From Xenorhabdus eapokensis (lineage in GTDB: Bacteria > Pseudomonadota > Gammaproteobacteria > Enterobacterales > Enterobacteriaceae), in assembly GCF_001908105.1 (NCBI RefSeq), contig NZ_MKGQ01000022.1, positions 1 to 62,989 of the forward strand: a stretch of 62,989 nucleotides of DNA, written 5' to 3'. Position numbers and translations under genes: made by a program. Below are positions 19,746 through 30,199 of this stretch, one piece after another. The number at the start of each line of letters is the position of its first letter. The stretch's first letter is position 1. A model generated the notes under the pieces. It saw nothing but the letters and a program-made list of their open reading frames with translations. It searched no databases and was not told the DNA's origin.

Positions 19746-21182
19746 ATGTCGTGTAATTATGAAAAAAATCTGCTTGCTGCGGTGGTTGCTGTATTGATGT
19801 CAGGAGTTACAGTGCCTGTATGGGCTGTTGGCGATCCAAATCACATTATGGCGCAACAGCGTGCAGCCCAAGGCGATATTACCGAATTTGGTGGTGCCCG
19901 CCGTCTCACCCAAGATCAAACTGAAGCGCTTAAGGCTGCATTGAACAAAAACAAAGCCAAAAATGTGATCTTGTTTATCGGCGACGGTATGGGGGATTCT
20001 GAAATTACCATTGCCCGTAATTATGCCGAAGGCGCAGGTGGATTCTTTAAAGGGATAGATGCCTTGCCATTCACGGGGCAATATACCCACTACTCATTAG
20101 ACAAGAAGACAAAGAAACCCAACTATGTTACAGATTCAGCGGCTTCTGCCACGGCCTGGGCAACAGGAGTAAAAACCTATAATGGGGCGTTGGGAATCGA
20201 TGTCTTTGGCAACCCTCATCAATCTCTTTTGGCGCTGGCTAAAAAGAACGGCAAGGCAACGGGAAATATCACCACGGCCGAAATTCAGGATGCAACACCA
20301 GCGGCTTTATACGCCCATATTACGCATCGTAACTGCTACGGCCCTAAAGAAACTTCAAAGTATTGCACCACAGATGCTCTGGAAAATGGAGGTAAAGGAT
20401 CTATTACTGAACAATTGCTGACCGCACGTGCGGATGTCACCTTGGGAGGTGGTGCAAAATCGTTTACCCAGCAATCGAGATCGGGCGCCAATAAAGGGAA
20501 GACATTGCAGCAACAGGCATTGGAGCAGGGATACCAATGGGTAACGGATGCGAAGTCATTGTCAGCCGTCAAAGATGCCAATCAACAACAACCCTTGTTG
20601 GGCTTATTCCATGATGGAAATATGGATGTCATCTGGGAAGGGCCAAAAGCGGTTTATCACGGTAATATCAATGAAAAGCCAGTGAAATGTGCAGTGAATG
20701 CTAAATTAGATCCTAACGCACCTACATTGGAGCAAATGACAGAAAAGGCGATTGATTTACTGAAAAAGAATAAAAATGGCTTTTTCCTGCAAGTGGAAAG
20801 TGCTTCGATTGATAAACAGGATCATAATGCCAACCCTTGTGCACAAATTGGTGAAACAGTAGCCTTGGATAAGGCTGTACAAGCTGGCCTTAAATTTGCC
20901 AAAGAACATGGTGATACTCTGGTGATTGTGACTGCCGATCATGCGCATGCTAGCCAACTCATTGAGCCTAGTGTCAAATCCCCTGGCTTGACTCGATCGC
21001 TGATTACAAAAGATGGCGCAGTCATGACCGTAAACTATGGTAATTCGGAAGGGGATAGACAGGAACATACCGGTACACAGCTACGTGTTGCCGCTTATGG
21101 CCCACACGCAGCCAATGTTGTCGGTTTGACTGATCAGACCGATCTGTTCTTTACCATACGTGATGCCATGTCGCTAAAATAA
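19746..21182 (+). CDS. phoA: Alkaline phosphatase PhoA
   Basis: A 478-residue periplasmic phosphomonoesterase. A signal peptide ([19 protein letters not shown]) precedes the mature enzyme. The metal and catalytic motifs are [10 protein letters not shown], the nucleophile serine in [14 protein letters not shown], the H-x-x-H type region DKQDHNANP and [10 protein letters not shown]. Four cysteines fit the two structural disulfides. The ATG at 19746 has AAGGA upstream, whereas the longer frame runs through the Pho box and is not translated. Dependence on the DsbA system is expected from the family. Confidence 0.96.
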   Translation: MSCNYEKNLLAAVVAVLMSGVTVPVWAVGDPNHIMAQQRAAQGDITEFGGARRLTQDQTEALKAALNKNKAKNVILFIGDGMGDSEITIARNYAEGAGGFFKGIDALPFTGQYTHYSLDKKTKKPNYVTDSAASATAWATGVKTYNGALGIDVFGNPHQSLLALAKKNGKATGNITTAEIQDATPAALYAHITHRNCYGPKETSKYCTTDALENGGKGSITEQLLTARADVTLGGGAKSFTQQSRSGANKGKTLQQQALEQGYQWVTDAKSLSAVKDANQQQPLLGLFHDGNMDVIWEGPKAVYHGNINEKPVKCAVNAKLDPNAPTLEQMTEKAIDLLKKNKNGFFLQVESASIDKQDHNANPCAQIGETVALDKAVQAGLKFAKEHGDTLVIVTADHAHASQLIEPSVKSPGLTRSLITKDGAVMTVNYGNSEGDRQEHTGTQLRVAAYGPHAANVVGLTDQTDLFFTIRDAMSLK

Positions 21183-21245
21183 TCATATCTTGCTTATAAT
21201 CCCTATCATTGACTTTCAACTTGTAATTAATTCGCTACCATATAG

Positions 21246-21264
21246 GGTATTGAGAATCATTATT
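21246..21264. promoter_or_regulatory. Fur-box-like site upstream of yjjZ
   Basis: The 19 bases GGTATTGAGAATCATTATT match 15 of 19 positions of the consensus GATAATGATAATCATTATC. In E. coli the Fur-regulated fhuF gene precedes yjjZ. fhuF is missing here but the site remains about 80 bases from yjjZ. A 15-codon open frame (21285-21332, MFSTKWKLKLFFTKA) lies between site and gene. Confidence 0.65.
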
Positions 21265-21343
21265 GTTATAGTGGGTGGCTGATTATGTTTAGCACAAAGT
21301 GGAAGTTAAAGCTGTTTTTTACCAAAGCATGATGGGATAAGGT

Positions 21344-21577
21344 ATGACGGGATTCTGGGGATTACTGTTATCCAGTTTGATCGCATCGGTAGTTATTGTA
21401 TCAGTGCTGGAAATAGTCGGTGCAGGAATAGAACAATTTAAGTTTGTCATTCAAGGCGCCATGCTGCTGACACTTGTTCTGTTACTACATCGTAATGCAC
21501 GTCATTTTCTATTGATACCTGCTGGCATTGCCATTATATGCAGCCTGTTTGCTTGCTTGCGCTATCTGGGACATTAA
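21344..21577 (+). CDS. yjjZ: DUF1435 membrane protein YjjZ
   Basis: A 77-residue protein made almost wholly of three hydrophobic segments (LLLSSLIASVVIVSVLEIVG, FVIQGAMLLTLVLLL, FLLIPAGIAIICSLF). Its place between a lost fhuF position and the tRNA-Leu/rsmC genes matches E. coli yjjZ, and the ATG follows GGGATAAGG. Function is unknown. Iron control is possible given the Fur-box-like site upstream. Confidence 0.75.
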   Translation: MTGFWGLLLSSLIASVVIVSVLEIVGAGIEQFKFVIQGAMLLTLVLLLHRNARHFLLIPAGIAIICSLFACLRYLGH

Positions 21578-21621
21578 GGAAGATTGAGGAAACAACGAGA
21601 AAGAGAAGAAAAATGTAACAG

Positions 21622-21708
21622 TGGTGCGAAGGGGGGGACTTGAACCCCCACGTCCGTAAGGACACTAACACCTGAAGCTAGCGCGTCTACCAATTCCGCC
21701 ACCCTCGC
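21622..21708 (-). tRNA. tRNA-Leu (CAG)
   Basis: An 87-base class II tRNA with CCA encoded. The acceptor stem pairs GCGAGGG with CCCTTCGC-type 3' sequence, the anticodon loop is CTTCAGGTG (anticodon CAG), and a long variable arm (GTGTCCTTACGGACGT) is present. It is identical to the copy 46 bases to the right and corresponds to the leuQPV cluster of E. coli. Confidence 0.96.
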
Positions 21709-21754
21709 AGGTACTGCCATTTATCTGGTTTGTTTAATTGATAGCTATCTGATT

Positions 21755-21841
21755 TGGTGCGAAGGGGGGGACTTGAACCCCCACGTCCGTAAGGACACTA
21801 ACACCTGAAGCTAGCGCGTCTACCAATTCCGCCACCCTCGC
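21755..21841 (-). tRNA. tRNA-Leu (CAG), second copy
   Basis: The 87 bases are identical to the other copy, including anticodon CAG and the encoded CCA. Both genes lie on the minus strand and are probably processed from one transcript. E. coli has three copies here. Confidence 0.96.
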
Positions 21842-22043
21842 GTTAATCAGATACTATTACTTAAACGACTATCACTTAAGCGAATAGCATGGAGGCGCAT
21901 TCTAGAGATTTTATGGCTGGCGTCAATCATTATTTAGGGAGAAAACGCGTGATTGGTGTAAAAATCAGCATGTCGATGTCAACAAATATTACCTGCCCGT
22001 TAAATTAGGGCAGGCAACAGAGGAATTGCGTTTTCTGCCTCAA

Positions 22044-23057
22044 TTATCTCTTAGTCGCTTGGTATACTTTGAATTTACCTGTTTGCGCAATGACTTTATG
22101 GCCACCAAAGGTCTTATCCAGCAGATTAGGATAAGGTAAGAAAGCGTTTGCAACGATCCGCAATTTACCGCCGGATTTCAGATAGTTTGGTGCCATACGG
22201 ATCATATCTTCAGCCGCCGCCAAATTGGTTTTCAGGCCATCATGGAAAGGGGGATTAGAAATGATCCAGTCAAATTTTTCTTCAATGGCAGAATACACAT
22301 TACTTGTGACTACATTGCCTTTCAGCTTATTGGCTTGCAAGGTCGCCTTACTCGATACGATAGCGGCAGCATTGACATCACTTAATGTCAGGGATAAGTC
22401 AGGGTTCTTTTTACCCAATACAGTAGCCAATACGCCGGCACCACAAGCCATATCCAGCAGGCTACCAGAGAGAGGGGCATCGAAAGTAGAAAGCAGCAGA
22501 CGACTGCCGATATCCAAATCATCCTGGCTAAATACGCCGGGCAGTGTATTGACGGTGACATCTTCCACCTGATAACTGTTCCACCAATTGTTTTGGTCAA
22601 ACTGAACCTGGTTTTTCAATTGACCGTAAAACAGGCTGCAACGACGTGCTGTATCAATTTTACCGAAAGTAGCGATGCCTTCCATTAACTTATCAATACT
22701 GCGTACACCACTACGGTTTTCACCCACAATAAAGATATCAGTACCGGATGGCAGGATAGAAAATAGATTGCGTAGTTGAAAACGCGCTTCTTGTTTGCTT
22801 TTTGGCCAGTAATAAATCAGCGTATCACATTCTCTGATAAATGCGCTGTCCGCTACAAGGCCAAACCAGGCATTATCACCAAGCTGACGGATCAGGGATT
22901 GCCAGTGGTGATATTGGTTAGTATGCACATGCACACTTGCAGCTTCAATTTCCGTTGCCAGGTTATCCTGAAGATCACCGGCAAAGAGCAGATGACGAGA
23001 GCGAAATTGTTCATGATGGCGCAGGATAACTTCGCTGGCCGGGGTTAATACTGACAT
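22044..23057 (-). CDS. rsmC: 16S rRNA (guanine1207-N2)-methyltransferase RsmC
   Basis: A 337-residue methyltransferase made of two tandem Rossmann-like halves. The C-terminal half holds the SAM motif [20 protein letters not shown] near residue 200 and the catalytic ISNPPFHDG near residue 266, characteristic of the RsmC/RsmD N2-guanine class. The N-terminal half is the degenerate copy needed for folding. It is divergent from holD, as in E. coli. The hairpin CCTGCCC...GGGCAGG at 21992-22014 lies downstream and may end its transcript. Confidence 0.96.
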   Translation of the reverse strand: MSVLTPASEVILRHHEQFRSRHLLFAGDLQDNLATEIEAASVHVHTNQYHHWQSLIRQLGDNAWFGLVADSAFIRECDTLIYYWPKSKQEARFQLRNLFSILPSGTDIFIVGENRSGVRSIDKLMEGIATFGKIDTARRCSLFYGQLKNQVQFDQNNWWNSYQVEDVTVNTLPGVFSQDDLDIGSRLLLSTFDAPLSGSLLDMACGAGVLATVLGKKNPDLSLTLSDVNAAAIVSSKATLQANKLKGNVVTSNVYSAIEEKFDWIISNPPFHDGLKTNLAAAEDMIRMAPNYLKSGGKLRIVANAFLPYPNLLDKTFGGHKVIAQTGKFKVYQATKR

Positions 23058-23187
23058 CTATGTATAGCTCCTTATAAATCTTTATCTGAATATCAGAGGG
23101 CGGTACTGGCAAGCTGGTTGGCGCCGGGATAAGCCCTCTGATAATATATTACCTGTTATTTTTTTACGGCAGATGGAATAAAACACG

Positions 23188-23598
23188 ATGACAAAGCGTG
23201 ACAGATTACTTTCCCGCCTGGGGATCACCCAATGGGTTTTGCGTAGCCCGATGGCTTTGCAAGGCGAATTATCTGTCCTCATCCCTGATTCAACCCGTCT
23301 ATTGATCATTAGTCATGATCACATTGACTTAAGTCATTCATTGTTTGCTGATGTTTTTACAGCCATGGGGATCGATGCCTCATCGGTATATTGCATCACG
23401 ACCAAAGATGTTGAGCTACTTTCGGAATCAATCCACTGCCCAAGCTGGCTGTTGGGGATTGATATTACCTTACCAGTACAAGGGATTTCTTTGAGAAGCC
23501 CAGCATTAAATGACTTATCTCTTGATGGGAATGCAAAACGCGCTCTTTGGCAACAAATTTACCATTATGAAGAATATTTCTCTATTAACTCCCGTTGA
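23188..23598 (+). CDS. holD: DNA polymerase III psi subunit HolD
   Basis: A 136-residue homologue of the psi subunit, which links the clamp loader (through chi) to SSB. The start MTKRDRLLSRLGITQWVLR with P-x-A-L-Q-G-E is the conserved chi-binding and clamp-loader-binding segment. The end overlaps rimI by 32 bases, as in enterobacteria, implying coupled translation. Confidence 0.92.
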   Translation: MTKRDRLLSRLGITQWVLRSPMALQGELSVLIPDSTRLLIISHDHIDLSHSLFADVFTAMGIDASSVYCITTKDVELLSESIHCPSWLLGIDITLPVQGISLRSPALNDLSLDGNAKRALWQQIYHYEEYFSINSR

Positions 23599-24013
23599 TC
23601 TTCCCGCAGCATTTCAAATAGAACAAGCCAGTCATGCGTTTGCGTGGAGTGAAAAAACCTTTTACTCCAATCAGGGAGAACGTTATCTCAACTATAAGAT
23701 AACGCAGAATGACCAGATGATCGGTTTTGCGATAACACAGTATGTTATGGATGAAGCAACACTATTTAATATTGCTATTCATCCTGAATATCAATCGCGG
23801 GGATATGGCAGGGCATTACTGACGCATCTCATTAACCTATTACCTGAAAAACAGATCAATACATTGTGGCTTGAAGTCCGACGTTCTAATCAGGCTGCTA
23901 TTCGTTTGTACGAAGATATGGGCTTCAATGAAGTTTCTATCCGTAAGAATTATTACCCGACTGCGGCAGGAGGTAAGGAAGATGCCATTATTATGGCATT
24001 GCCGTTGTTTTAA
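23567..24013 (+). CDS. rimI: Ribosomal protein S18 alanine N-acetyltransferase RimI
   Basis: A 148-residue GNAT acetyltransferase that acetylates the N-terminus of S18. The acetyl-CoA-binding QSRGYGRALLTHL and the conserved LEVRRSNQAAIRLYEDMGF are present. The ATG at 23567 (MKNISLLTPVDL) gives the E. coli length of 148; the longer frame lies within holD. yjjG, the next gene in E. coli, is missing. Confidence 0.95.
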   Translation: MKNISLLTPVDLPAAFQIEQASHAFAWSEKTFYSNQGERYLNYKITQNDQMIGFAITQYVMDEATLFNIAIHPEYQSRGYGRALLTHLINLLPEKQINTLWLEVRRSNQAAIRLYEDMGFNEVSIRKNYYPTAAGGKEDAIIMALPLF

Positions 24014-24178
24014 GTTGATTTGAGTAATAAGTCTAAAAATCACTGATTGTTTATAAATCCAAGTTCAGCCAAAATAAGCGCCAATCACGATTAACACGAC
24101 GGATTTGCCAGTGGAGCGCCATCAGGGGGCGCTTTCCAAGTGATATCAATCCGCCTACGAACCAGAAGATTCTAATTG

Positions 24179-25768
24179 ATGTCAAACTCCTCATTTCAGC
24201 AGGAAGTCGCGAAACGGCGCACTTTTGCAATCATTTCCCACCCGGATGCGGGTAAAACAACCATTACCGAAAAAGTATTACTGTTCGGACAGGCGATCCA
24301 GAAAGCGGGAACGGTCAAAGGACGGGGTTCTAACCAACACGCCAAATCAGACTGGATGGAGATGGAAAAACAGCGTGGTATTTCCATTACCACTTCCGTG
24401 ATGCAGTTTCCGTATGCTGATTGTCTGGTTAATTTACTGGATACCCCAGGACACGAAGACTTCTCAGAAGATACTTACCGTACCTTGACTGCCGTTGACT
24501 GCTGTTTGATGGTCATCGATGCCGCGAAAGGGGTTGAGGATCGTACCCGTAAGTTGATGGAAGTCACTCGTCTGCGTGATACGCCGATCCTGACATTCAT
24601 GAACAAGCTCGACCGTGATATTCGTGATCCAATGGAACTCATGGATGAAGTGGAAAATGAGCTGAATATTGCCTGTAGCCCAATCACATGGCCAATCGGC
24701 TGTGGTAAATACTTTAAAGGCGTCTATCACCTTTACCTTGATGAAACTTACCTGTACCAATCAGGCCAGGGGCATACCATTCAGGAAGTTCGTGTTATCA
24801 AAGGAGTGGACAACCCTGAGCTGGATGCGGCAGTGGGTGAAGATCTGGCGAATCAATTGCGCGAAGAGCTGGAACTTGTCAAAGGGGCATCCCATGAATT
24901 CGATCAGGAAGCCTTTTTACAGGGAGAATTAACCCCCGTCTTCTTCGGTACTGCTTTGGGTAACTTTGGCGTTGATCATATGCTGGATGGCCTGGTGAAA
25001 TGGGCGCCAACCCCAATGCCTCGTCAGACTGATGCGCGTGAAGTGGCTGCCAGTGAAGAAAAATTCACCGGTTTTGTTTTCAAAATTCAGGCTAATATGG
25101 ATCCGAAACACCGTGACCGTGTGGCATTTTTGCGCGTTGTTTCTGGTAAATATGAAAAAGGCATGAAACTGCGTCAGATTCGCATTAAGAAAGATGTGGT
25201 CATTTCTGATGCACTGACCTTTATGGCAGGAGATCGTTCTCATGTCGAACACGCTTATCCAGGGGATATTATTGGTCTGCATAATCATGGCACCATTCAG
25301 ATTGGCGATACTTTTACCCAGGGTGAGGAGTTGAAGTTTACTGGCATCCCTAACTTTGCACCTGAATTGTTCCGCCGTATTCGTCTGCGCGATCCGTTGA
25401 AGCAGAAACAGTTGCTGAAAGGTCTGGTGCAATTGTCAGAAGAAGGCGCTGTACAGGTATTCCGTCCGCTGTCCAATAATGATTTGATCGTCGGGGCGGT
25501 AGGTGTGCTTCAGTTCGACGTAGTTGTTGCCCGTTTGAAGAGTGAATACAACGTTGAAGCGCTGTATGAACCGGTTAACGTTTCTACGGCTCGCTGGGTA
25601 GAGTGCAGCGATGCGAAGAAATTGGAAGAGTTCAAGCGCAAAAATGAGCAGAACCTGGCTCTCGATGGGGGGAATAACTTAACTTACATTGCACCAACAA
25701 TGGTTAATTTAAACTTGACCAGTGAGCGCTATCCTGATGTTTCCTTCCGTAAAACACGGGAACATTAA
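24179..25768 (+). CDS. prfC: Peptide chain release factor 3
   Basis: A 529-residue translational GTPase, identical in length to E. coli RF3, that recycles RF1 and RF2 after termination. The P loop HPDAGKTT near residue 21, switch region [24 protein letters not shown] and the NKLD box (FMNKLDRD) are intact, followed by the beta-barrel domains. The ATG at 24179 is preferred over the adjacent in-frame TTG. A terminator follows. Confidence 0.97.
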   Translation: MSNSSFQQEVAKRRTFAIISHPDAGKTTITEKVLLFGQAIQKAGTVKGRGSNQHAKSDWMEMEKQRGISITTSVMQFPYADCLVNLLDTPGHEDFSEDTYRTLTAVDCCLMVIDAAKGVEDRTRKLMEVTRLRDTPILTFMNKLDRDIRDPMELMDEVENELNIACSPITWPIGCGKYFKGVYHLYLDETYLYQSGQGHTIQEVRVIKGVDNPELDAAVGEDLANQLREELELVKGASHEFDQEAFLQGELTPVFFGTALGNFGVDHMLDGLVKWAPTPMPRQTDAREVAASEEKFTGFVFKIQANMDPKHRDRVAFLRVVSGKYEKGMKLRQIRIKKDVVISDALTFMAGDRSHVEHAYPGDIIGLHNHGTIQIGDTFTQGEELKFTGIPNFAPELFRRIRLRDPLKQKQLLKGLVQLSEEGAVQVFRPLSNNDLIVGAVGVLQFDVVVARLKSEYNVEALYEPVNVSTARWVECSDAKKLEEFKRKNEQNLALDGGNNLTYIAPTMVNLNLTSERYPDVSFRKTREH

Positions 25769-25777
25769 TATCTTTTC

Positions 25778-25812
25778 GGGGCCAGCTATTCTGTTGGCCC
25801 TTATTATTTATT
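25778..25812 (+). terminator. Terminator of prfC
   Basis: GGGCCAGC pairs imperfectly with GTTGGCCC over a short loop, then TTATTATTTATT follows, immediately after the prfC stop. Confidence 0.8.
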
Positions 25813-25963
25813 CTATATATCTCCTCTGCTATTTATGCCAATAAAAGAATAATTCTCTGGATTAACGAAAATATACGTTATTTTTTGTAAATCTCATTTT
25901 ATCACCATTGCCTAATTGACATACTGTTTTGGTATTCAGGCTGAAGTTAAAAAAGGTGGTAGG

Positions 25964-26326
25964 ATGAAAAAATTTACATATTCACTACTGGCTGTTGTTT
26001 TAGGCTCGGCATTGGTCAGTGGTAGTGCTCTGGCAGCGGATCTTTCTGTAGGAAAAACGTTGGAGAATACAGGGCAACAAATCGATAACTCCTTGCAAAA
26101 AGCAGATGCTTATTTAGACGATAGTGCCATTACAGCAAAAGTGAAAGAAAAATTGCTGAAACATAAGGGGATAAATAGTCATGACATTTCGGTGAAAACG
26201 GAAAAAGGCGTTGTCCATCTTTCCGGTTTTGTCAAAAACAAACATCAAGCGGCAAAGATAATTAAGATTGTTCATGGAATAAAAGGGATTAAATCAGTAA
26301 AAAGCACAATAGAGATTAAGAAATAA
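25964..26326 (+). CDS. osmY: Short OsmY-like periplasmic protein with one BON domain
   Basis: A 120-residue exported protein: a signal peptide (YSLLAVVLGSALVSGSALA) and one BON domain (ITAKVKEKLLKHKGI through VVHLSGFVKN to IKSVKSTIEI). E. coli OsmY at this position has about 201 residues and two BON domains, so one is absent here. The reading frame ends cleanly and a terminator follows, so this is not a recent truncation. The ATG at 25964 starts the signal peptide. Its role is inferred from OsmY: a periplasmic chaperone-like stress protein. Confidence 0.85.
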   Translation: MKKFTYSLLAVVLGSALVSGSALAADLSVGKTLENTGQQIDNSLQKADAYLDDSAITAKVKEKLLKHKGINSHDISVKTEKGVVHLSGFVKNKHQAAKIIKIVHGIKGIKSVKSTIEIKK

Positions 26327-26374
26327 TCTTAGTTTGAAAAAAGCGTAGGTTGAACAATAACAGATATTTTGAAT

Positions 26375-26412
26375 AGAGTGGCTGATAATAGCCACTCTTT
26401 CTGCTTTTTTTC
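26375..26412 (+). terminator. Terminator of the osmY-like gene
   Basis: AGAGTGGCT pairs perfectly with AGCCACTCT over six bases, followed by TTTCTGCTTTTTTT. Confidence 0.92.
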
Positions 26413-26638
26413 CTCAGATAATATCACTGTTAAGTGGCGAGATTATTCATAGGAATGCTGTTCGCTGGCGGCATTCAGATAGTTTGCTATTTTTATATCA
26501 ATTTAACTATTGATGCTCTCTTTTTTCAATTTTTATAAAAATGTTAAAAGCAAGTTGTTTGGATAACGATATACTGATAGATATTCGGCTAATGTGCTAT
26601 GGCTTGGTGCTGCTATTGACTTTCAGAGGGAGAGAGGA

Positions 26639-27757
26639 GTGGGGAAACATATTTCAATAACATTGGGTAATATCGAACCTTTAGCTTATAAATCACAAAT
26701 CAAACCTGGGAAAATTGCTCTCGTTTGTGAAGGTGGTGGTCAGCGAGGTATTTTTACCGCCGGTGTTTTGGATGAATTTCTCCGTCTTGGCTTTAATCCG
26801 TTTGAACTGTTCCTTGGGACATCAGCGGGAGCGCAAAACCTTTCTGCCTATATTTGTGGTCAGAGGGGATATGCACGCAAGGTAATCAACCGTTATACAA
26901 CCGACCCCGCTTTTTTTAATCCATTGCGCTTTGTGCGCGGTGGGCATTTGATCGATTTAGATTGGTATATTGATACCGTATCTGAGCAGTTACCCCTCAA
27001 TTTTTCTGTTGCAATGCGTCAGTTTGATGCTGGACGTGAATTCTACATGTGCGCCTGTCGCTCGGATAATTTTGAGCCGAATTACCTGCATCCAGATGAC
27101 AAAAATTGGATGGATATTGTCAAGGCCTCAAGCGCCATTCCAGGGTTTTATCGTAATGGCGTTACTCTTGGTGATGTCGTTTATCAAGATGGTGGTATTT
27201 GTGATGCGATCCCAGTGCAGGAGGCCTATCGCCGTGGGGCAGATACTATAGTTGTGATCCGCACAGTGCCTTCACAGCTTTACTATACACCCCAGTGGCT
27301 CAAACGCATGGAGCGCTGGTTAGAGGCCAGTAGCTTGCAAAGAATGGTCAAGATGCTCAACCTCCATGCACAGAGTTACCGCCGGACACAGAAATTTATC
27401 GAAAACCCACCGGATGATGTGCAAGTTTTTGAAATTTATCCACCAGCTCCCTTGGCTACAATGGCTTTGGGCAGTCGGCTTAGTGCGTTAAATCAAGATT
27501 ATCATTTAGGACGGCGTTGCGGACGATATTTTCTGGCAACAATTGGACATACTTTTGTTGAAGGCAAATTTGGGAATGCAGAACTTAATAGCTATGGGGT
27601 ACTCCGTACAGGGTTAAGTTCTGAACACCACTGTTTTCGGCGAAACCATTTCCTAAACCGCGGCAATCATTGCTCACCAGAGGGTTCCCCTGCGTCTGAG
27701 GGGGTGGAGCATGTGCAAACGACAAGGACTCTCATGATGGATAACCTGGATAATTAA
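26639..27757 (+). CDS. yjjU: Patatin-like phospholipase YjjU
   Basis: A 372-residue patatin-family lipid hydrolase closely matching E. coli YjjU. The oxyanion motif GGGQRGIFTAGVLDEF, the nucleophile elbow GTSAGAQNLSA and the aspartate in QDGGICDAIPVQEA form the Ser-Asp dyad. The start is a GTG at 26639 just after GAGAGGA; it gives the YjjU N-terminus (GKHISITLGNIEPL). A frame from 26594 adds unrelated residues. The gene ends one base before yjjV, so the two are cotranscribed. Confidence 0.92.
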   Translation: MGKHISITLGNIEPLAYKSQIKPGKIALVCEGGGQRGIFTAGVLDEFLRLGFNPFELFLGTSAGAQNLSAYICGQRGYARKVINRYTTDPAFFNPLRFVRGGHLIDLDWYIDTVSEQLPLNFSVAMRQFDAGREFYMCACRSDNFEPNYLHPDDKNWMDIVKASSAIPGFYRNGVTLGDVVYQDGGICDAIPVQEAYRRGADTIVVIRTVPSQLYYTPQWLKRMERWLEASSLQRMVKMLNLHAQSYRRTQKFIENPPDDVQVFEIYPPAPLATMALGSRLSALNQDYHLGRRCGRYFLATIGHTFVEGKFGNAELNSYGVLRTGLSSEHHCFRRNHFLNRGNHCSPEGSPASEGVEHVQTTRTLMMDNLDN

Positions 27758-27758
27758 C

Positions 27759-28529
27759 ATGTTTATTGATACACATTGTCATTTTGATTTTCCCCCTTTT
27801 GTTGGTGATGAAATAGCGAGCCTGCAACAAGCCAGACAAATGGGCGTGGAAAAAATTATTATCCCCACGGTAAGTCAAATGAATTTCCAGAGAGTTTCTG
27901 CGTTGGCTAAGGCTTATTCTCCAATTTATGCCGCATTTGGTTTACATCCACTCTATATTGCTGACCACCAAGAGATTCATTTGGATGCGTTGGAGCAAAC
28001 ACTACAGGAAAAAGAGGCCAAGTGCGTTGCAGTAGGCGAAATTGGCCTTGATCTTTATATGCCAGATCCGCAGTTTGAAAAGCAGAAAAGCATGTTAGAA
28101 GCGCAGCTAAAACTCGCTAAGCAATATGATCTACCGGTGATCCTCCATTCCAGAAAAAGCCATGATCAATTGGCGGCAATATTGAGAATACATAAGTTGC
28201 CACGAGCAGGGGTTATTCATGGTTTTGCGGGGAGTTTATCCCAAGCTCAAGTTTTTATTCGCCTGGGGTTTTACATTGGTGTTGGCGGAACAATTACCTA
28301 TGACAGGGCGCACAAGACACGTAACACCATTTCACAATTACCCCTGTCATCGTTGGTATTAGAAACGGACGCACCTGATATGCCGTTATCAGGATTTCAG
28401 GGGCAGCCAAATCGGCCAGAAAGAGTTGCACAGGTTTTTTCCGTATTGTGTGAGTTGCGCCGAGAGCCGTCAGATGAAATTGCCAATCAAATTTACCAAA
28501 ATAGTATGGCGCTATTTGCATTGCGTTGA
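27759..28529 (+). CDS. yjjV: TatD-family metal-dependent hydrolase YjjV
   Basis: A 256-residue TatD-type DNase/hydrolase. The metal ligands appear in DTHCHFDFP at the N-terminus, VGEIGLDLY near residue 90, HSRKSHDQL, VIHGFAGS and ETDAPDMPL. It sits directly after yjjU, as in E. coli. E. coli's next genes yjjW and yjjI (a glycyl radical enzyme pair) are absent, and the deo operon follows instead. Confidence 0.94.
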   Translation: MFIDTHCHFDFPPFVGDEIASLQQARQMGVEKIIIPTVSQMNFQRVSALAKAYSPIYAAFGLHPLYIADHQEIHLDALEQTLQEKEAKCVAVGEIGLDLYMPDPQFEKQKSMLEAQLKLAKQYDLPVILHSRKSHDQLAAILRIHKLPRAGVIHGFAGSLSQAQVFIRLGFYIGVGGTITYDRAHKTRNTISQLPLSSLVLETDAPDMPLSGFQGQPNRPERVAQVFSVLCELRREPSDEIANQIYQNSMALFALR

Positions 28530-28636
28530 TTCATAACATATTAATAATGCTTAACTTATATTCCTTGCCTATTTATCCTGTTTTTCACCTTTTTCTCCGT
28601 TAAATTATCTAATCCCACCGAAATTAGATGGCTTTA

Positions 28637-28774
28637 TGTGATGGATGTCTCATTTTTAGTTTTTATATTACTTTTTGCAGTAGTAATTTGTGATGTTAGT
28701 TGCTTGTTCCTTTTTAGTCCTAGGTATAATCGCTTCGCACACAATGTCAGTAGGAACTTATCGAATAACTGACA
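28637..28774 (+). promoter_or_regulatory. Control region of the nupC-deo operon
   Basis: Two CRP-like half-conserved sites are seen: TGTGA-TGGATG-TCTCA at 28637-28652 and TGTGATGTTAGTTGC at 28689-28703. A -10 element TATAAT at 28725-28730 follows, with a weak -35 TTGTTC at 28704-28709. Downstream, 28744-28774 is an inverted repeat (ATGTCAGT and AACTGACAT, 14-base gap) within the leader. The paired CRP sites resemble E. coli deoP2, where CytR binds between them. CytR/DeoR binding here is inference. Confidence 0.55.
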
Positions 28775-28814
28775 TATTTTCTTATTATTTATTCAGTGAA
28801 CAGGGATTCTTCCA

Positions 28815-30092
28815 ATGCAACTCCTTATGAGCCTGATCGGGATGGTAGTGCTGGTTTTTATCGCAGTACTTTTTTCCAGTAATTATCGAGCTATTAAAAT
28901 CCGCACTGTCCTGGGCGCCTTTCTGATTCAGGTTGTTATTGGGGCATTTGTACTTTATGTACCAGCCGGTAAAGACATTCTAGAGGGAATGTCCGCAGGT
29001 GTTTCCAACGTGATTGGATATGGCCAAAAAGGGACAGATTTTATTTTTGGCGGACTGGTTTCCGACAAAATGTTTGAATTGTTTGGCGGGGGCGGCTTTA
29101 TCTTTGCCCTGCGTGTTCTGCCCGTGATTGTTTTCTTCTCATCCCTTATTGCAGTGCTGTATTACATGGGCATTATGCAACTCATCATTAAAATATTAGG
29201 TGGTGGATTGCAGAAAATACTGGGAACATCACGCACTGAATCTTTGTCTGCGACTGCGAATATTTTCGTAGGTCAAACCGAAGCTCCTCTGGTTGTGCGT
29301 CCATATATTGCGACCATGACCCAGTCTGAGTTGTTTGCCGTCATGTGTGGTGGTCTGGCTTCTGTTGCGGGTTCAGTTCTGGCGGGCTATGCATCTATGG
29401 GCGTTCCATTGGAATACCTGATTGCAGCTTCATTTATGGCCGCACCAGGAGGTTTGCTGTTTGCGAAATTGATCGTGCCGGAAACAGAAAATACCCATGA
29501 TACGGCTGATGCCATGTCGTTGATTGCAGCGGAAGAGCGCCCTGCAAACGTGATTGATGCTGCGGCATCGGGTGCGGCATCGGGTATGCAGTTGGCCTTG
29601 AATGTTGGCGCAATGCTGCTGGCATTCACTGCGTTGATTGCGTTGCTGAACGGTATCTTAGGCGGTATCGGCGGCTGGTTTGATTATCCTCAATTATCGA
29701 TGGAACTGATTTTGGGTTGGGTCTTTGCACCAATCGCCTACCTGATCGGTATTCCGTGGAATGAAGCAACAATTGCAGGCTCTTTTATCGGGCAGAAATT
29801 AGTGGTCAACGAGTTCGTAGCATTTATGAACTTTGGTGAATACCTGAAAGCAGACGATGTCGTTCAGGCAGCAGGTCTGCAAGTGCTTTCTGACCATACT
29901 AAAGCAATTATCTCTTTTGCCCTGTGTGGTTTTGCTAACTTGTCTTCTGTTGCGATCCTGTTGGGCGGCTTAGGTGGTATGGCGCCAAACCGTCGCGGTG
30001 ATATTGCCCGTTTCGGCTTGAAAGCTGTATTGGCGGGTTCACTCTCTAACTTGATGAGTGCAACAATTGCCGGATTCTTCCTCTCGTTGTAA
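28815..30092 (+). CDS. nupC: Concentrative nucleoside transporter NupC
   Basis: A 425-residue CNT-family proton or sodium/nucleoside symporter with about ten membrane helices. Family signatures are [32 protein letters not shown], the late [11 protein letters not shown] and [20 protein letters not shown]. It heads the deo genes, so one transcript supplies uptake and breakdown of nucleosides. In E. coli nupC is elsewhere. A hairpin between nupC and deoC probably tunes downstream expression. Confidence 0.95.
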   Translation: MQLLMSLIGMVVLVFIAVLFSSNYRAIKIRTVLGAFLIQVVIGAFVLYVPAGKDILEGMSAGVSNVIGYGQKGTDFIFGGLVSDKMFELFGGGGFIFALRVLPVIVFFSSLIAVLYYMGIMQLIIKILGGGLQKILGTSRTESLSATANIFVGQTEAPLVVRPYIATMTQSELFAVMCGGLASVAGSVLAGYASMGVPLEYLIAASFMAAPGGLLFAKLIVPETENTHDTADAMSLIAAEERPANVIDAAASGAASGMQLALNVGAMLLAFTALIALLNGILGGIGGWFDYPQLSMELILGWVFAPIAYLIGIPWNEATIAGSFIGQKLVVNEFVAFMNFGEYLKADDVVQAAGLQVLSDHTKAIISFALCGFANLSSVAILLGGLGGMAPNRRGDIARFGLKAVLAGSLSNLMSATIAGFFLSL

Positions 30093-30120
30093 GACGCAGG
30101 AAGTCTATATTAAATTGAAT

Positions 30121-30150
30121 GCAGGTGAGATTTCTCACCTGCTTTTGTTT
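30121..30150 (+). terminator. Hairpin/attenuator between nupC and deoC
   Basis: GCAGGTGAGA pairs perfectly with TCTCACCTGC around two to four bases, followed by TTTTGTTT. It is 28 bases past the nupC stop and 50 bases before deoC. It should terminate part of the transcription or protect the nupC mRNA. Confidence 0.85.
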
Positions 30151-30199
30151 AAGTCTGTTGTCTGATTCAGTGACGATAATAATACCGTTGGAGAGTTTT

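Noticed and set aside
21285..21332. 15-codon frame ahead of yjjZ as a confirmed leader peptide gene
   Set aside because: It has no strong ribosome site or attenuator hairpin; it is kept only as a remark.
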